A DNA stretch of 6,426 bases. It comes from Armatimonadota bacterium. GTDB taxonomy: Bacteria > Armatimonadota > UBA5829. Positions 1 through 5,668 of this stretch are shown in pieces. The DNA lies in assembly GCA_026415535.1 (NCBI GenBank), contig JAOAGX010000118.1:1-6426 (forward strand). Reading direction: 5' to 3'. The position numbers and the translations under genes are program-made. Within the stretch, counting starts at the first letter, position 1; every line of letters starts with the position of its first letter. The notes under the pieces were generated by a model, which saw only the letters and a program-made list of their open reading frames with translations, was not told the DNA's origin and did not search any database.

Positions 1-180
1 TACCTTTACTGAAACCCAGCCTTTGTTATCAGTTGTGACCTCAACTCGATAGCGACGTCTCATCTCACGACTCTCCCCGATATCAGCGTACCGCTTGACG
101 TTTCTCCAGAACTTGGGTGTCGTCCTTCCGGCATTATTCCGGGCGTGTTGCAATATTCTATTCCACCTACCAAAGGTCAT
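1..180 (-). CDS. Hypothetical protein, N-terminal part, runs off the left edge
   Basis: On the minus strand an ATG at 180-178 opens a frame with no stop for 60 codons, to the window edge. An in-frame TAA 12 nt upstream of the ATG fixes it as the first possible ATG. The protein starts MTFGRWNRILQHARNN and is very basic, with many Arg and Lys. It has a likely amphipathic helix at about residues 5-35, then a strand-like part (RYRVEVTTDN, then GWVSVKV) at about 48-60. No signal peptide or membrane segment is visible. The Shine-Dalgarno is poor (only CGAAAG directly before the ATG). A TATAAG box lies on the minus strand at 216-211, without a good -35. I do not recognise the family. The basic helix followed by strands would suit a small nucleic-acid-binding protein, but that is inference. 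Confidence 0.45.
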   Translation of the reverse strand, partial: MTFGRWNRILQHARNNAGRTTPKFWRNVKRYADIGESREMRRRYRVEVTTDNKGWVSVKV

Positions 181-348
181 CTTTCGAGGGTTTTAGAGTT
201 TCGAGTCGGTCTTATACGCTGTTATTTTTATTTTGGATCGCGTGGTTTCGGCGCCGCTTTGTAAGGATGCAGCTAGGGTTGCGAACTTAGTATTCTGCGG
301 AAAATAGCCGAAAACACGCTTATCGCAGCAACCTCTCTCAGCAAAATG

Positions 349-377
349 TTGTGGAACCTGCCGTATAGTGATACAAT
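349..377 (+). promoter_or_regulatory. Sigma70-type promoter for the small membrane protein gene
   Basis: A -35 box TTGTGG (349-354) and a -10 box TACAAT (372-377) are separated by exactly 17 nt. Transcription would start near 384, giving a leader of about 24 nt before the Shine-Dalgarno/TTG start of the next gene. A second TATAGT at 364-369 has no matching -35. Confidence 0.45.
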
Positions 378-407
378 ACGGACAAACTAGACTAGTTGGG
401 GGGTCAA

Positions 408-731
408 TTGTTCAACCCCGCGAATTTTCCAGACTGGCTGCACGCAGCGAGGTTGCTGGTTGCGTTTCTGTTAACTGCCGCGCTGGGCTTGCATGCCTTC
501 TACCAGCATAAGAAGGAATCGGTCAGAGTCGTCTCGCCTCGAAGGTGGATGTACTGGATATATGCTGTAGTGTTCTTAGCTGTTGGGGCAGCTAATTTTA
601 TGCAACTTTGCGTGACGATTGTGTTTCGGAACTACGCAAAGGCCTCGTTTCACCTGGGATACTTCACCCTGCTCCTGATACTTTCTTATGCCGCGCTGAT
701 AGGCGGTGTAACTCGGCGCACCTACGATTAA
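408..731 (+). CDS. Small integral membrane protein with three predicted helices, unknown function
   Basis: 107 residues from the TTG at 408. This start is chosen because the G-rich Shine-Dalgarno GGGGGGT (398-404) sits correctly before it. The TTG at 396, four codons earlier in frame, overlaps that site and has no good one of its own. Three hydrophobic segments are visible at about residues 11-31, 48-72 and 81-102. The loop after helix 1 is rich in Lys and Arg (KKESVR, then SPRRW) and the C-terminus is RRTYD. By the positive-inside rule this suggests an outside N-terminus and a cytoplasmic C-terminus. There are no enzymatic motifs and I do not recognise the family. It is followed by 133 nt before the next possible start (178 nt before the start I prefer), so it may be monocistronic. 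A T-run at 805-811 lacks a convincing stem, so I call no terminator. Confidence 0.65.
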   Translation: MFNPANFPDWLHAARLLVAFLLTAALGLHAFYQHKKESVRVVSPRRWMYWIYAVVFLAVGAANFMQLCVTIVFRNYAKASFHLGYFTLLLILSYAALIGGVTRRTYD

Positions 732-836
732 TCGAAATATCATCGCATCTGAACGTCTGAATTGTCGCTACTGGGTTTCGACGCTCCGCTGACAGGCCCC
801 GACATTTTTTTACTTATTAAACGAACCCCCTCGTGA

Positions 837-859
837 TTTACCAGGTAAAAGCCTATAAA
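837..859 (+). promoter_or_regulatory. Operator-like palindrome next to a -10 box, upstream of the PIG-L deacetylase
   Basis: TTTACC-A-GGTAAA (837-849) is a perfect inverted repeat with 6-bp arms around one central base. It is followed 4 nt later by TATAAA (854-859), a good -10 candidate. The expected -35 position (831-836, TCGTGA) is a poor match, so the promoter may need an activator or may be repressed at the palindrome. Transcription would begin near 866. That argues for translation from the ATG at 910 rather than the GTG at 865. Confidence 0.35.
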
Positions 860-909
860 ACAGGGTGAAGGTTTTTCAATGGATAATCGCGTTTACACAG
901 GGCAAGTTC

Positions 910-1539
910 ATGCAATGTCTCGTAGTGGTGGCTCATCCCGATGACGAAACTATATGGATGGGTGGTACTATCCTAAAATTAAGTGACTGCCGGTGGCATG
1001 TAATGGCTTTGTGCCGCGGTGATGACACAGATCGCGCTCCGCGTTTTCTAAGGGCTGCGGAGGCCCTAGGTGTTCAGGCTTATATCTCCGATCTCGACGA
1101 CGGTAGTCCCAAGCTTGCACAGCTCTCTGACAATCTTCACGAGATCAAATGCCGTGTTGCGCCTCTAGCGGCACGCGGGTTTGATCTTATCTTTACTCAC
1201 GGAGAAAACGGAGAATACGGCCATACGCGTCACCGACAGGTTCATCGTGCCGTGAGGGAGATGATTGAGTCAGGTGAGGCTAGGGGTGACCTAGTGTACT
1301 TTGACTACCGAAAAGTCGGAAGCTCCTGCGTGCCATGTCGTGATGCCCAGGTGTTGCTCGAACTGACTCCGGACGAGCACGTTGCCAAGCAGCATATTGT
1401 TCGTGATATCTACGGCTTCAGGCCGGGCAGTTTTGAGTACGAGTCCGCCGGGTTGGTCGAGGCATTTTATGCTTCGGCGCAAGCGGGCTTTCAACTCTCA
1501 ACTCTCCTCTGTTCATCTTTCACTCATATTGGAGGCTGA
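910..1539 (+). CDS. PIG-L/LmbE-family zinc-dependent N-acetylglucosamine-type deacetylase
   Basis: 209 residues. The family removes N-acetyl groups from GlcNAc-containing substrates (GlcNAc-PI, GlcNAc-inositol, GlcNAc-malate, antibiotic intermediates) in the cytoplasm. The first strand leads into the signature AHPDDE (residues 8-13). A second motif, HGENGEYGHTRHRQVH, lies at 97-112. By analogy with MshB, Zn ligands would be His9, Asp12 and His108, with Asp11 as catalytic base. That assignment is inferred. The ATG at 910 is preferred: the family usually starts a few residues before the first strand, and AGGG at 899-902 is spaced 7 nt from it. A GTG at 865 would add 15 residues, lacks a Shine-Dalgarno and sits at the predicted transcription start. 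The stop lies 5 nt before the glycosyltransferase start, whose ribosome binding site is inside this gene, so the two are probably translationally coupled. The substrate cannot be read from the sequence. Confidence 0.85.
   Translation: MQCLVVVAHPDDETIWMGGTILKLSDCRWHVMALCRGDDTDRAPRFLRAAEALGVQAYISDLDDGSPKLAQLSDNLHEIKCRVAPLAARGFDLIFTHGENGEYGHTRHRQVHRAVREMIESGEARGDLVYFDYRKVGSSCVPCRDAQVLLELTPDEHVAKQHIVRDIYGFRPGSFEYESAGLVEAFYASAQAGFQLSTLLCSSFTHIGG
1531..1535 (+). promoter_or_regulatory. Ribosome binding site of the glycosyltransferase, inside the deacetylase gene
   Basis: GGAGG at 1531-1535 encodes part of the last two Gly codons of the deacetylase and lies 9 nt before the TTG at 1545. It supports the rare TTG start. 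An overlapping AAGGA (1539-1543) is too close to be the main site. Confidence 0.6.
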
Positions 1540-1544
1540 AGGAC

Positions 1545-2702
1545 TTGCGCATACTTCTTTTGTATGAGTATCCACCGCCGCCGGCGGGACTTGCAACCCA
1601 GGGTCACTTGCTCTATCGCGGCCTTCGCGAGCTTGAGGTAGAGTGCATGCCGGTGCATCTCACTGGCACTTTGCAAAAAGAATGGCTCTACGAGTGGTTC
1701 GAGCCCAATATTGCAATTGGCGTCGGATTTTGGGGGCAGATGCCTGAACTGGTAATTCACCCGCGCAGATTCGGGGTCGAGCCGGTTCCATGGCTGGTTG
1801 CCGACGGTTGGGTAGCCAACTACCAAGACGAACTCAACTCGCTTTCTTTAATCCTTACTACCAGTGGTTGGGTAAAGGAGACGTATGTTCGGGATGGAGT
1901 TTCTCCTGATCGAATGGTTGTTCAGCCGATAGGTTGTGATTTGGACTCGTTCCGTCCCTTGCCACGTGATCACCGCAAAGTTCGTGCGGTACGTGATGTT
2001 CTAGGTGTGCCGGATAATGTCAAGCTCATTCTGACGATTGGTGGCGACGCTGCGTCTAAAGGTGCACAGGAGATGATGCGTGCGCTGGCGATGATTGACT
2101 CTGAGTATCCCAACTGGCGCTACGTTTGCAAGGTTTGGAATCAGGAACGCACCGCAAAACAAAATGCTTTGGATCTCGAGCTTGCAGAAGAGCTCGGAAT
2201 ACGCGAAAAAGTTTCCTATGTGGATGGGGTGTTGTCACGGGAGTTCATGCCTTTTCTTTACAATGCATGCGATATTTATGCCGCGCCAAGCCGGCAAGAA
2301 GGGTTCGGCATGCCTCACGTCGAGGCTCAGGCGTGTGGCAAACCGGTGCTGAGCGTCGACGCGATGGGCATAAAGGAGACTGTCGTCCACGGCGAGACGG
2401 GTTTTCTTGCTAGAGTGGCGGAGTGGGTAGCGATCAGCGAAGCTGAGGTCGACGAATCGGCGGGATATTCTGAAAAGCGAGTTGTCAGGTTCGAGGAACC
2501 CAAGGTGGTAGCTGTAAGGGCCGATGTTGAGGATCTTGCCAATTACGTTCTTCGCTTACTTGTCGATGACGATCTTGCGATGTTGATGGGTAGGGCAGGC
2601 CGCAGTCACGTCGAGGCCAATTTTGACTATCGAAAGGTAGCGTGCAGCGTGTTGAATCTGGTTCGGGAGCACCTCCCGACTCGTTTACTTGCTGCTGCGT
2701 GA
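1545..2702 (+). CDS. Glycosyltransferase, GT-B fold, family 4-like
   Basis: 385 residues from TTG, starting MRILLLYEYPPPPAG, the usual first strand and glycine-containing loop of a GT-B N-terminal domain. GT4 enzymes transfer sugar from a nucleotide-sugar donor with retention of configuration. The C-terminal donor domain starts near residue 160 with LILTIGGDAASKG (161-173), where Lys172 is the likely phosphate-contacting residue. The E-x7-E element is intact (Glu252 and Glu260 in EGFGMPHVEAQACG) and is followed by KPVLSVDAMGIKETVVHGETG. An unusual acidic/charged stretch at about 292-325 is inserted just after the GETGFL donor-loop motif, before the closing helices (ADVEDLANYVLRLL, about 326-340). 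No signal peptide or membrane helix is seen, so the protein is soluble or peripheral. It is coupled to the preceding deacetylase, so a deacetylated amino-sugar product, or a shared glycan, is plausible. Acceptor and donor are unknown. Confidence 0.85.
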   Translation: MRILLLYEYPPPPAGLATQGHLLYRGLRELEVECMPVHLTGTLQKEWLYEWFEPNIAIGVGFWGQMPELVIHPRRFGVEPVPWLVADGWVANYQDELNSLSLILTTSGWVKETYVRDGVSPDRMVVQPIGCDLDSFRPLPRDHRKVRAVRDVLGVPDNVKLILTIGGDAASKGAQEMMRALAMIDSEYPNWRYVCKVWNQERTAKQNALDLELAEELGIREKVSYVDGVLSREFMPFLYNACDIYAAPSRQEGFGMPHVEAQACGKPVLSVDAMGIKETVVHGETGFLARVAEWVAISEAEVDESAGYSEKRVVRFEEPKVVAVRADVEDLANYVLRLLVDDDLAMLMGRAGRSHVEANFDYRKVACSVLNLVREHLPTRLLAAA

Positions 2703-2855
2703 CACTTGCAGTCCAGTCATAAGCAACGGTGCCCCGAGCTTAATGGCATTGAGGTTGTCGAAAGTAATAAAAGTAATACAAGATAAGTCACTGAGCATGG
2801 TGCCTTTGAGAGCGGCTTCATCGGGCGTGGTGACGTAGTCGAACATGTCTAACAT
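2685..2855 (-). CDS. Possible small gene or gene remnant, antisense to the 3' end of the glycosyltransferase
   Basis: On the minus strand an ATG at 2855-2853 opens 56 codons to a TAA at 2687-2685, overlapping the last 18 nt of the glycosyltransferase. The start reads MLDMFDYVTTPDEAALKG and the codons there look protein-like (GAC, TTC, TAC, GTC, ACC, GCC). The middle contains LSDLSCITFITFDNLNAIKLG. There is no Shine-Dalgarno before this ATG or before the second one at 2846. The frame enters directly from the 27-bp repeat and is closed by a TAG 36 nt upstream. It may be the remnant of a longer gene whose 5' part was lost, or chance. No family is recognised. Confidence 0.2.
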   Translation of the reverse strand: MLDMFDYVTTPDEAALKGTMLSDLSCITFITFDNLNAIKLGAPLLMTGLQVSRSSK

Positions 2856-2857
2856 AA

Positions 2858-2884
2858 CGTCATTCTGAGCGACGCGAAGAATCT
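2858..2884 (+). repeat. 27-bp hairpin repeat, copy 1 of 3
   Basis: Begins CGTCATTCTGAGCG and ends AAGAATCT. It differs at three positions from each of the copies at 4488 and 5464 and is in the same orientation. Arms ATTCT (2862-2866) and AGAAT (2878-2882) pair, with GA facing GA inside them and a GC-GAC-GC tip. It lies 35 nt upstream of the hydrolase start, so it would be in that gene's leader if transcription starts farther upstream. Confidence 0.8.
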
Positions 2885-2919
2885 AGGAAAACTGTGCACG
2901 TGCAACACAGGAGTGGTAA

Positions 2920-4170
2920 ATGACCAGAGTTCGGTTTAGAGCCGAAGTCGAGAACGACGAAGCTTTGATTGAGGAAGCCTACGAACGCGCTAAAAAAGTG
3001 CTCGATCGGTGTTCTACGCCTGGGGGTTTTTTTGCTTCGCCAGACTACTACAACGCTGTCTATGCGCGTGATGCGCTAATCATGTCTCTAGGTGGATTGG
3101 CATCCGGTGAGGAGCGGTTTGTGCGGCAATGGACAAAGTCTATGAACACTTTGATGGACCACCAATCTCCCACCGGTCAAATTCCAAACTGCGTGGACAT
3201 GTTCGTCCCTTCACGACCGCGAATAATCGCATTTGGTGCGGCTGATGCGTCTCTTTGGTTTGTTCTGACGTTGGCTTATGCGGACCGGTTATTTGGCCCG
3301 CATCCACAATTCGAGTACGCTGCGTCACGAGCTATGTTCTGGCTGCGGTACCAGGATGCCCACGAGGAAGGCCTGATAGAGCAGCAAGAAGCCACTGATT
3401 GGATGGACATTACTGCGAACCGCGGCCACGTGCTCTACACCAACGTTCTATACTTCGCCGCTTTGGAGCTGCGGGGCGACATCAAGCGTGCACACTTGGT
3501 TCGCGAGGCAGTCAACGGTTTCCTTTGGTCGAACGAGCTTGGGTATTTCCGTCCGTGGGCGTGGAAGCAGGAGCATGGGGACTGGTTCGATTCTGCCGCC
3601 AACTGCTTCGCAATTGCATTCGGCCTTGCCGATGCTCAGCAGACAGAAAGGATTCTGGATTACATAGAACGCAATCAAGTTGACCGGCCATATCCGATTC
3701 GCGCCATTCACCCACCTATTCAGCCCGGTGACAAGGATTGGCGCGAGTACTATGTTACGGAGCACGAACTGAACATGCCAAACCAGTACCACAACGGCGG
3801 TATTTGGCCTTGGATAGGCGGGCTTTACGTAGTGGCGCTGGTACGTGCTGGTCGAATGGATCGGGCCCGCGAAAATTTGGTGCTGCTGGCACGGGCGAAC
3901 AAACTTGGTCGAAAGTGGAAGATCGAAGCCGGTGAGCGTGTTGGCGAAAAGCGCGAAACGCTGGCGGAGTGGGATTTCAACGAATGGCTTCACGGAATTA
4001 CCGGCGAACCTCGCGGTGCGCATGACCAGGGTTGGTCAGCCGGAATGTATATATACGCTTATACCTGTGTCAAACAAGGTTGCGAGCCTGTGTTTTCGTG
4101 TCTGGAATCAGCAGAGGCCCAACTATTGCACAACACCGGCAGAGACGATCCGAGACCGGGTTTTTGCTAA
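2920..4170 (+). CDS. (alpha/alpha)6-barrel glycoside hydrolase, GH100 / debranching-enzyme-like
   Basis: 416 residues from ATG, with CAGGAG (2908-2913) spaced 6 nt before it. Motifs in order: YARDALIMSLGGL (48-60); GQIPN (86-90); ADASLWFVL (108-116); TDWMD (159-163); PNQYHNGGIWPW (287-298); DFNEWLHGITGEP (352-364); QGWSAGMYIYAY (370-381). This pattern matches alpha-barrel glycosidases such as GH100 invertases and the C-terminal domain of glycogen debranching enzymes (amylo-alpha-1,6-glucosidase). From GH100 (acid in WMD, base in the Pro-Glu-Tyr-Tyr region before QTW) I infer Asp163 as general acid and Glu355 as base. There is no signal peptide, so it should act in the cytoplasm on a glucoside, sucrose or alpha-glucan. 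Substrate and exact family are uncertain. The last 30 or so residues, after the barrel, look unconserved. A weak promoter candidate (TTGTCG 2755-2760, 16 nt, TACAAG 2777-2782) lies about 140 nt upstream. It may therefore be transcribed independently of the glycosyltransferase. Confidence 0.8.
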   Translation: MTRVRFRAEVENDEALIEEAYERAKKVLDRCSTPGGFFASPDYYNAVYARDALIMSLGGLASGEERFVRQWTKSMNTLMDHQSPTGQIPNCVDMFVPSRPRIIAFGAADASLWFVLTLAYADRLFGPHPQFEYAASRAMFWLRYQDAHEEGLIEQQEATDWMDITANRGHVLYTNVLYFAALELRGDIKRAHLVREAVNGFLWSNELGYFRPWAWKQEHGDWFDSAANCFAIAFGLADAQQTERILDYIERNQVDRPYPIRAIHPPIQPGDKDWREYYVTEHELNMPNQYHNGGIWPWIGGLYVVALVRAGRMDRARENLVLLARANKLGRKWKIEAGERVGEKRETLAEWDFNEWLHGITGEPRGAHDQGWSAGMYIYAYTCVKQGCEPVFSCLESAEAQLLHNTGRDDPRPGFC

Positions 4171-4316
4171 AGCACCTTCTCGTAAGTTGAACGACTTATT
4201 CGTGCGTTTCAGCACGGAGGACAACGCTCGAGCGTCTGCAAGTCATTCCAAGCACAACACTATTCACTCCAAAGCACACCGCATGTCGTCTAAGGCGCAG
4301 GTTACATCACCTGACC
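4171..4316. other. Non-coding stretch after the hydrolase, with two short inverted repeats
   Basis: No supportable gene. A small hairpin CGTGC (4201-4205) / GCACG (4212-4216) with a 6-nt loop starts 30 nt after the hydrolase stop. It has no T-run, so it is at best a weak 3' end structure. A perfect 12-bp palindrome ACGCTCGAGCGT lies at 4224-4235. The convergent gene ends at 4593 and no clear bidirectional terminator is visible between them. Confidence 0.4.
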
Positions 4317-4514
4317 GCATCATACTTCATCTTGGGTGGTATCGTACATCGTCCACCCCATCACACGTCATTCTGACCACGTAATACTTCGTCCTGAGCG
4401 GTATCATACGTTATCCTGGCCAATGTCATACGTCATTCTGACTATGTCGTGCGTTATCCTGGTCATATGTTATCCGACTGCGTCATACGTCATCCTGAGC
4501 GAAGCGAAGGATCT
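4317..4514 (+). repeat. Degenerate 20-22-bp tandem array ending in a full hairpin repeat
   Basis: About nine head-to-tail units start near 4317, 4339, 4360, 4381, 4401, 4423, 4445, 4466 and 4482. Most are 20-22 nt; the eighth is only about 16 nt. The approximate consensus is GTATCATACGTCATCCTGAG followed by CG. Units at 4401 and 4423 are best preserved; those at 4339 and 4466 are the most decayed. The right-most unit alone continues into GAAGCGAAGGATCT. The array thus looks like the left half of the 27-bp repeat amplified in tandem. The variable unit length is not a multiple of three, and no spacers of CRISPR type are present. Confidence 0.75.
4488..4514 (+). repeat. 27-bp hairpin repeat, copy 2 of 3 (right end of the tandem array)
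   Basis: Starts CGTCATCCTGAGCG. Arms ATCCT (4492-4496) and AGGAT (4508-4512) pair, GA faces GA, and the tip is GCGAAGC (4499-4505). Relative to the other two copies the third arm pair is C-G instead of T-A, so both arm bases changed together. Confidence 0.8.
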
Positions 4515-4592
4515 CACTTCTTGCTTCTAATCCTCTTGCTATGCTCAGCAATCGGTGCTGGAAAAGGGCTTTGGTACACAGCCAGGCAACTG

Positions 4593-5144
4593 CTAACTTT
4601 GTTTTCTTGACCTCAGAAACTCCTCTTCCTTCGCATCGAGATCGGCCTCGCTCAGTCGGTGTGGCTCGGGTTCCTTGGGTGTTCGTTTGGGTTTAGGTTC
4701 CGCCTGAGTTGTTACAGGAGCAGAAGCACTTTCTGCTTTTTTTCTATCCTGCCGGGTCGAAGTGTCTGACAACTTCGTGGCATCGGACTTGCGTTCGGCT
4801 GCAGCCTTATCTCCTTTTATTACTTGGACATCCTCCTTCGATACAAGTATTCGATAGCTCATTTTGAGCTCTTTTTGCTCATTCGTGAGCCGGTTGCGGA
4901 CTTCGTCGGAAAGGCTTTCGAGCCACCGCTTCCGCTCGGCTTCTTGCATTTCCAGATGTCTGCGGCGCATTTCTTCGCCGAGTGAATCAAGGTCCACATC
5001 TATGCAGACTGACCCATCTGGATAAACCCGGTCTACTTTTCCGGTCAGACCTCCGAAGTACGAATAATAAAGTCCAGTTTTGGCATCTTCGGGGATGACT
5101 TCGCGAGTTACGATGGTAATTCTATCGCCGGCCTTAATTGCCAT
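4593..5144 (-). CDS. Hypothetical protein: SH3-like N-terminus, charged helix, disordered tail
   Basis: 183 residues from the ATG at 5144, starting MAIKAGDRITIVTREVI. An ATG directly before it (5147) would leave only 4 nt after the Shine-Dalgarno (CCTCC on the plus strand at 5152-5156), while 5144 gives 7 nt. Residues 2-53 look like a small beta barrel of SH3/KOW type: a basic AGDRITIV strand, then GLTGKVDRVYPDGSVCIDVD. A strongly charged helix follows at about 54-93 (EEMRRRHLEMQEAERKRW onward). One more strand pair, SYRILVSKEDVQVI, lies at about 95-108 and may complete the barrel. From about 110 to the end the chain is Lys/Glu/Pro/Ser-rich and probably disordered, ending FLRSRKQS. There is no signal peptide or membrane segment. 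I do not recognise the family. A nucleic-acid- or ribosome-associated role would be a guess from the fold only. It converges with the hydrolase gene. Confidence 0.75.
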   Translation of the reverse strand: MAIKAGDRITIVTREVIPEDAKTGLYYSYFGGLTGKVDRVYPDGSVCIDVDLDSLGEEMRRRHLEMQEAERKRWLESLSDEVRNRLTNEQKELKMSYRILVSKEDVQVIKGDKAAAERKSDATKLSDTSTRQDRKKAESASAPVTTQAEPKPKRTPKEPEPHRLSEADLDAKEEEFLRSRKQS

Positions 5145-5212
5145 CATTCGGCCTCCCTCGGTTTCTCCTTGCCAAGGACGGTGGCAATGTCGTTTAATCT
5201 CCGTACTTGCTC

Positions 5213-5247
5213 ATGATAGCACGTTGATTCTCCATATTTTGCAAAAT
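5213..5247 (-). promoter_or_regulatory. Extended -10 promoter with an operator-like palindrome, for the minus-strand gene
   Basis: On the minus strand TGCTATCAT (5221-5213) is an extended -10 element. It would start transcription near 5206, about 60 nt before the start codon. The -35 position is covered by a perfect 12-bp palindrome ATTTTGCAAAAT (5236-5247) rather than a TTGACA-like box, which suggests a regulator site. Both elements are seen directly; their function is inferred. Confidence 0.35.
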
Positions 5248-5615
5248 TCTAATGTCGAGTCTGTTGCGGACAGAATGCAACTCAAGGCATTTTGGACAAT
5301 TCGACGGCTCTTGTCTCGGTGAGAGGATCGCTCTAGACGCAGCTTATCGCGACAACCCATGTTCTCAGGTTATTGCAGTATACGCGTTTTTTTTGTAGTT
5401 TCCTCGCTTAACTGACGAACGCTGAACAACCTTGTTGTCGAGTCTTATCGAAGCAGTCTGCCTCGTCATTCTGAGCGTAGCAAAGAATCTGCTGCTTAGT
5501 TGAGGAGCATCAAATAGCCGAAAACGTTGTGGTTTACGTCCTACTGCGATGGCCTCATGTCTGAGTGAGTTCAATTTTGCGGAAATGTGGCTGCACTCAT
5601 GTTCCAGACTCTGTC
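5248..5615. other. Gene-free intergenic region between divergent genes
   Basis: No supportable coding sequence on either strand. It contains an eight-T run after ATACGCG (near 5390), hairpin repeat copy 3, and two short segments shared with the 302-341 region (GCTTATCGC at 5342-5350 and AAATAGCCGAAAAC at 5512-5525). A 101-codon open frame on the minus strand through here only reads the repeat. Confidence 0.5.
5464..5490 (+). repeat. 27-bp hairpin repeat, copy 3 of 3
   Basis: Starts CGTCATTCTGAGCG and ends AAGAATCT. Arms ATTCT (5468-5472) and AGAAT (5484-5488) pair, and the tip is GC-GTA-GC. One internal G is A here, so GA faces AA. An outer 6-bp inverted repeat, AAGCAG (5451-5456) and CTGCTT (5492-5497), encloses it and could lengthen the stem. 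Confidence 0.8.
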
Positions 5616-5644
5616 GTGACACGTTGTTTGTGTGGTAACATAAA
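5616..5644 (+). promoter_or_regulatory. Promoter candidate for the zinc-ribbon operon
   Basis: GTGACA (5616-5621, five of six matches to TTGACA) and CATAAA (5639-5644, four of six to TATAAT) are 17 nt apart. Transcription would start near 5651, with a leader of about 18 nt that contains the Shine-Dalgarno. Confidence 0.35.
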
Positions 5645-5668
5645 AGTGGATAGTTAGCGAGGGGAATC

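Noticed and set aside
804..811. Terminator after the small membrane protein
   Set aside because: There is a T-run, but no stable stem immediately before it.
865..909. GTG start giving the PIG-L deacetylase 15 extra residues
   Set aside because: It has no Shine-Dalgarno, lies at the predicted transcription start, and family members begin close to the first strand, which fits the ATG at 910.
1804..1874. Direct repeat GGTTGGGTA at 1804 and 1866
   Set aside because: It reflects two similar peptide pieces (DGWVA and SGWVK) within a coding region and is short enough for chance.
910..2702. Bacillithiol or mycothiol synthesis pair
   Set aside because: The transferase N-terminus and the neighbours do not match BshA or MshA, and PIG-L/GT4 pairs occur in many glycan pathways.
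3448..4023. 191-codon minus-strand frame
   Set aside because: It is fully antisense to the glycoside hydrolase, whose motifs run through the whole interval.
3845..4384. 179-codon plus-strand frame overlapping the hydrolase 3' end
   Set aside because: It is in another frame of a clearly coding region and then enters the non-coding spacer and repeat array; there is no start signal or motif.
4317..4514. CRISPR array
   Set aside because: The units follow each other without spacers, vary in length and are strongly diverged; no cas genes are present.
4336..4530. Open frame across the tandem array, ending in a SYVILSEAKDL-like peptide
   Set aside because: The apparent periodicity comes from translating the DNA repeat. 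Such peptides are known false translations, and there is no ribosome binding site.
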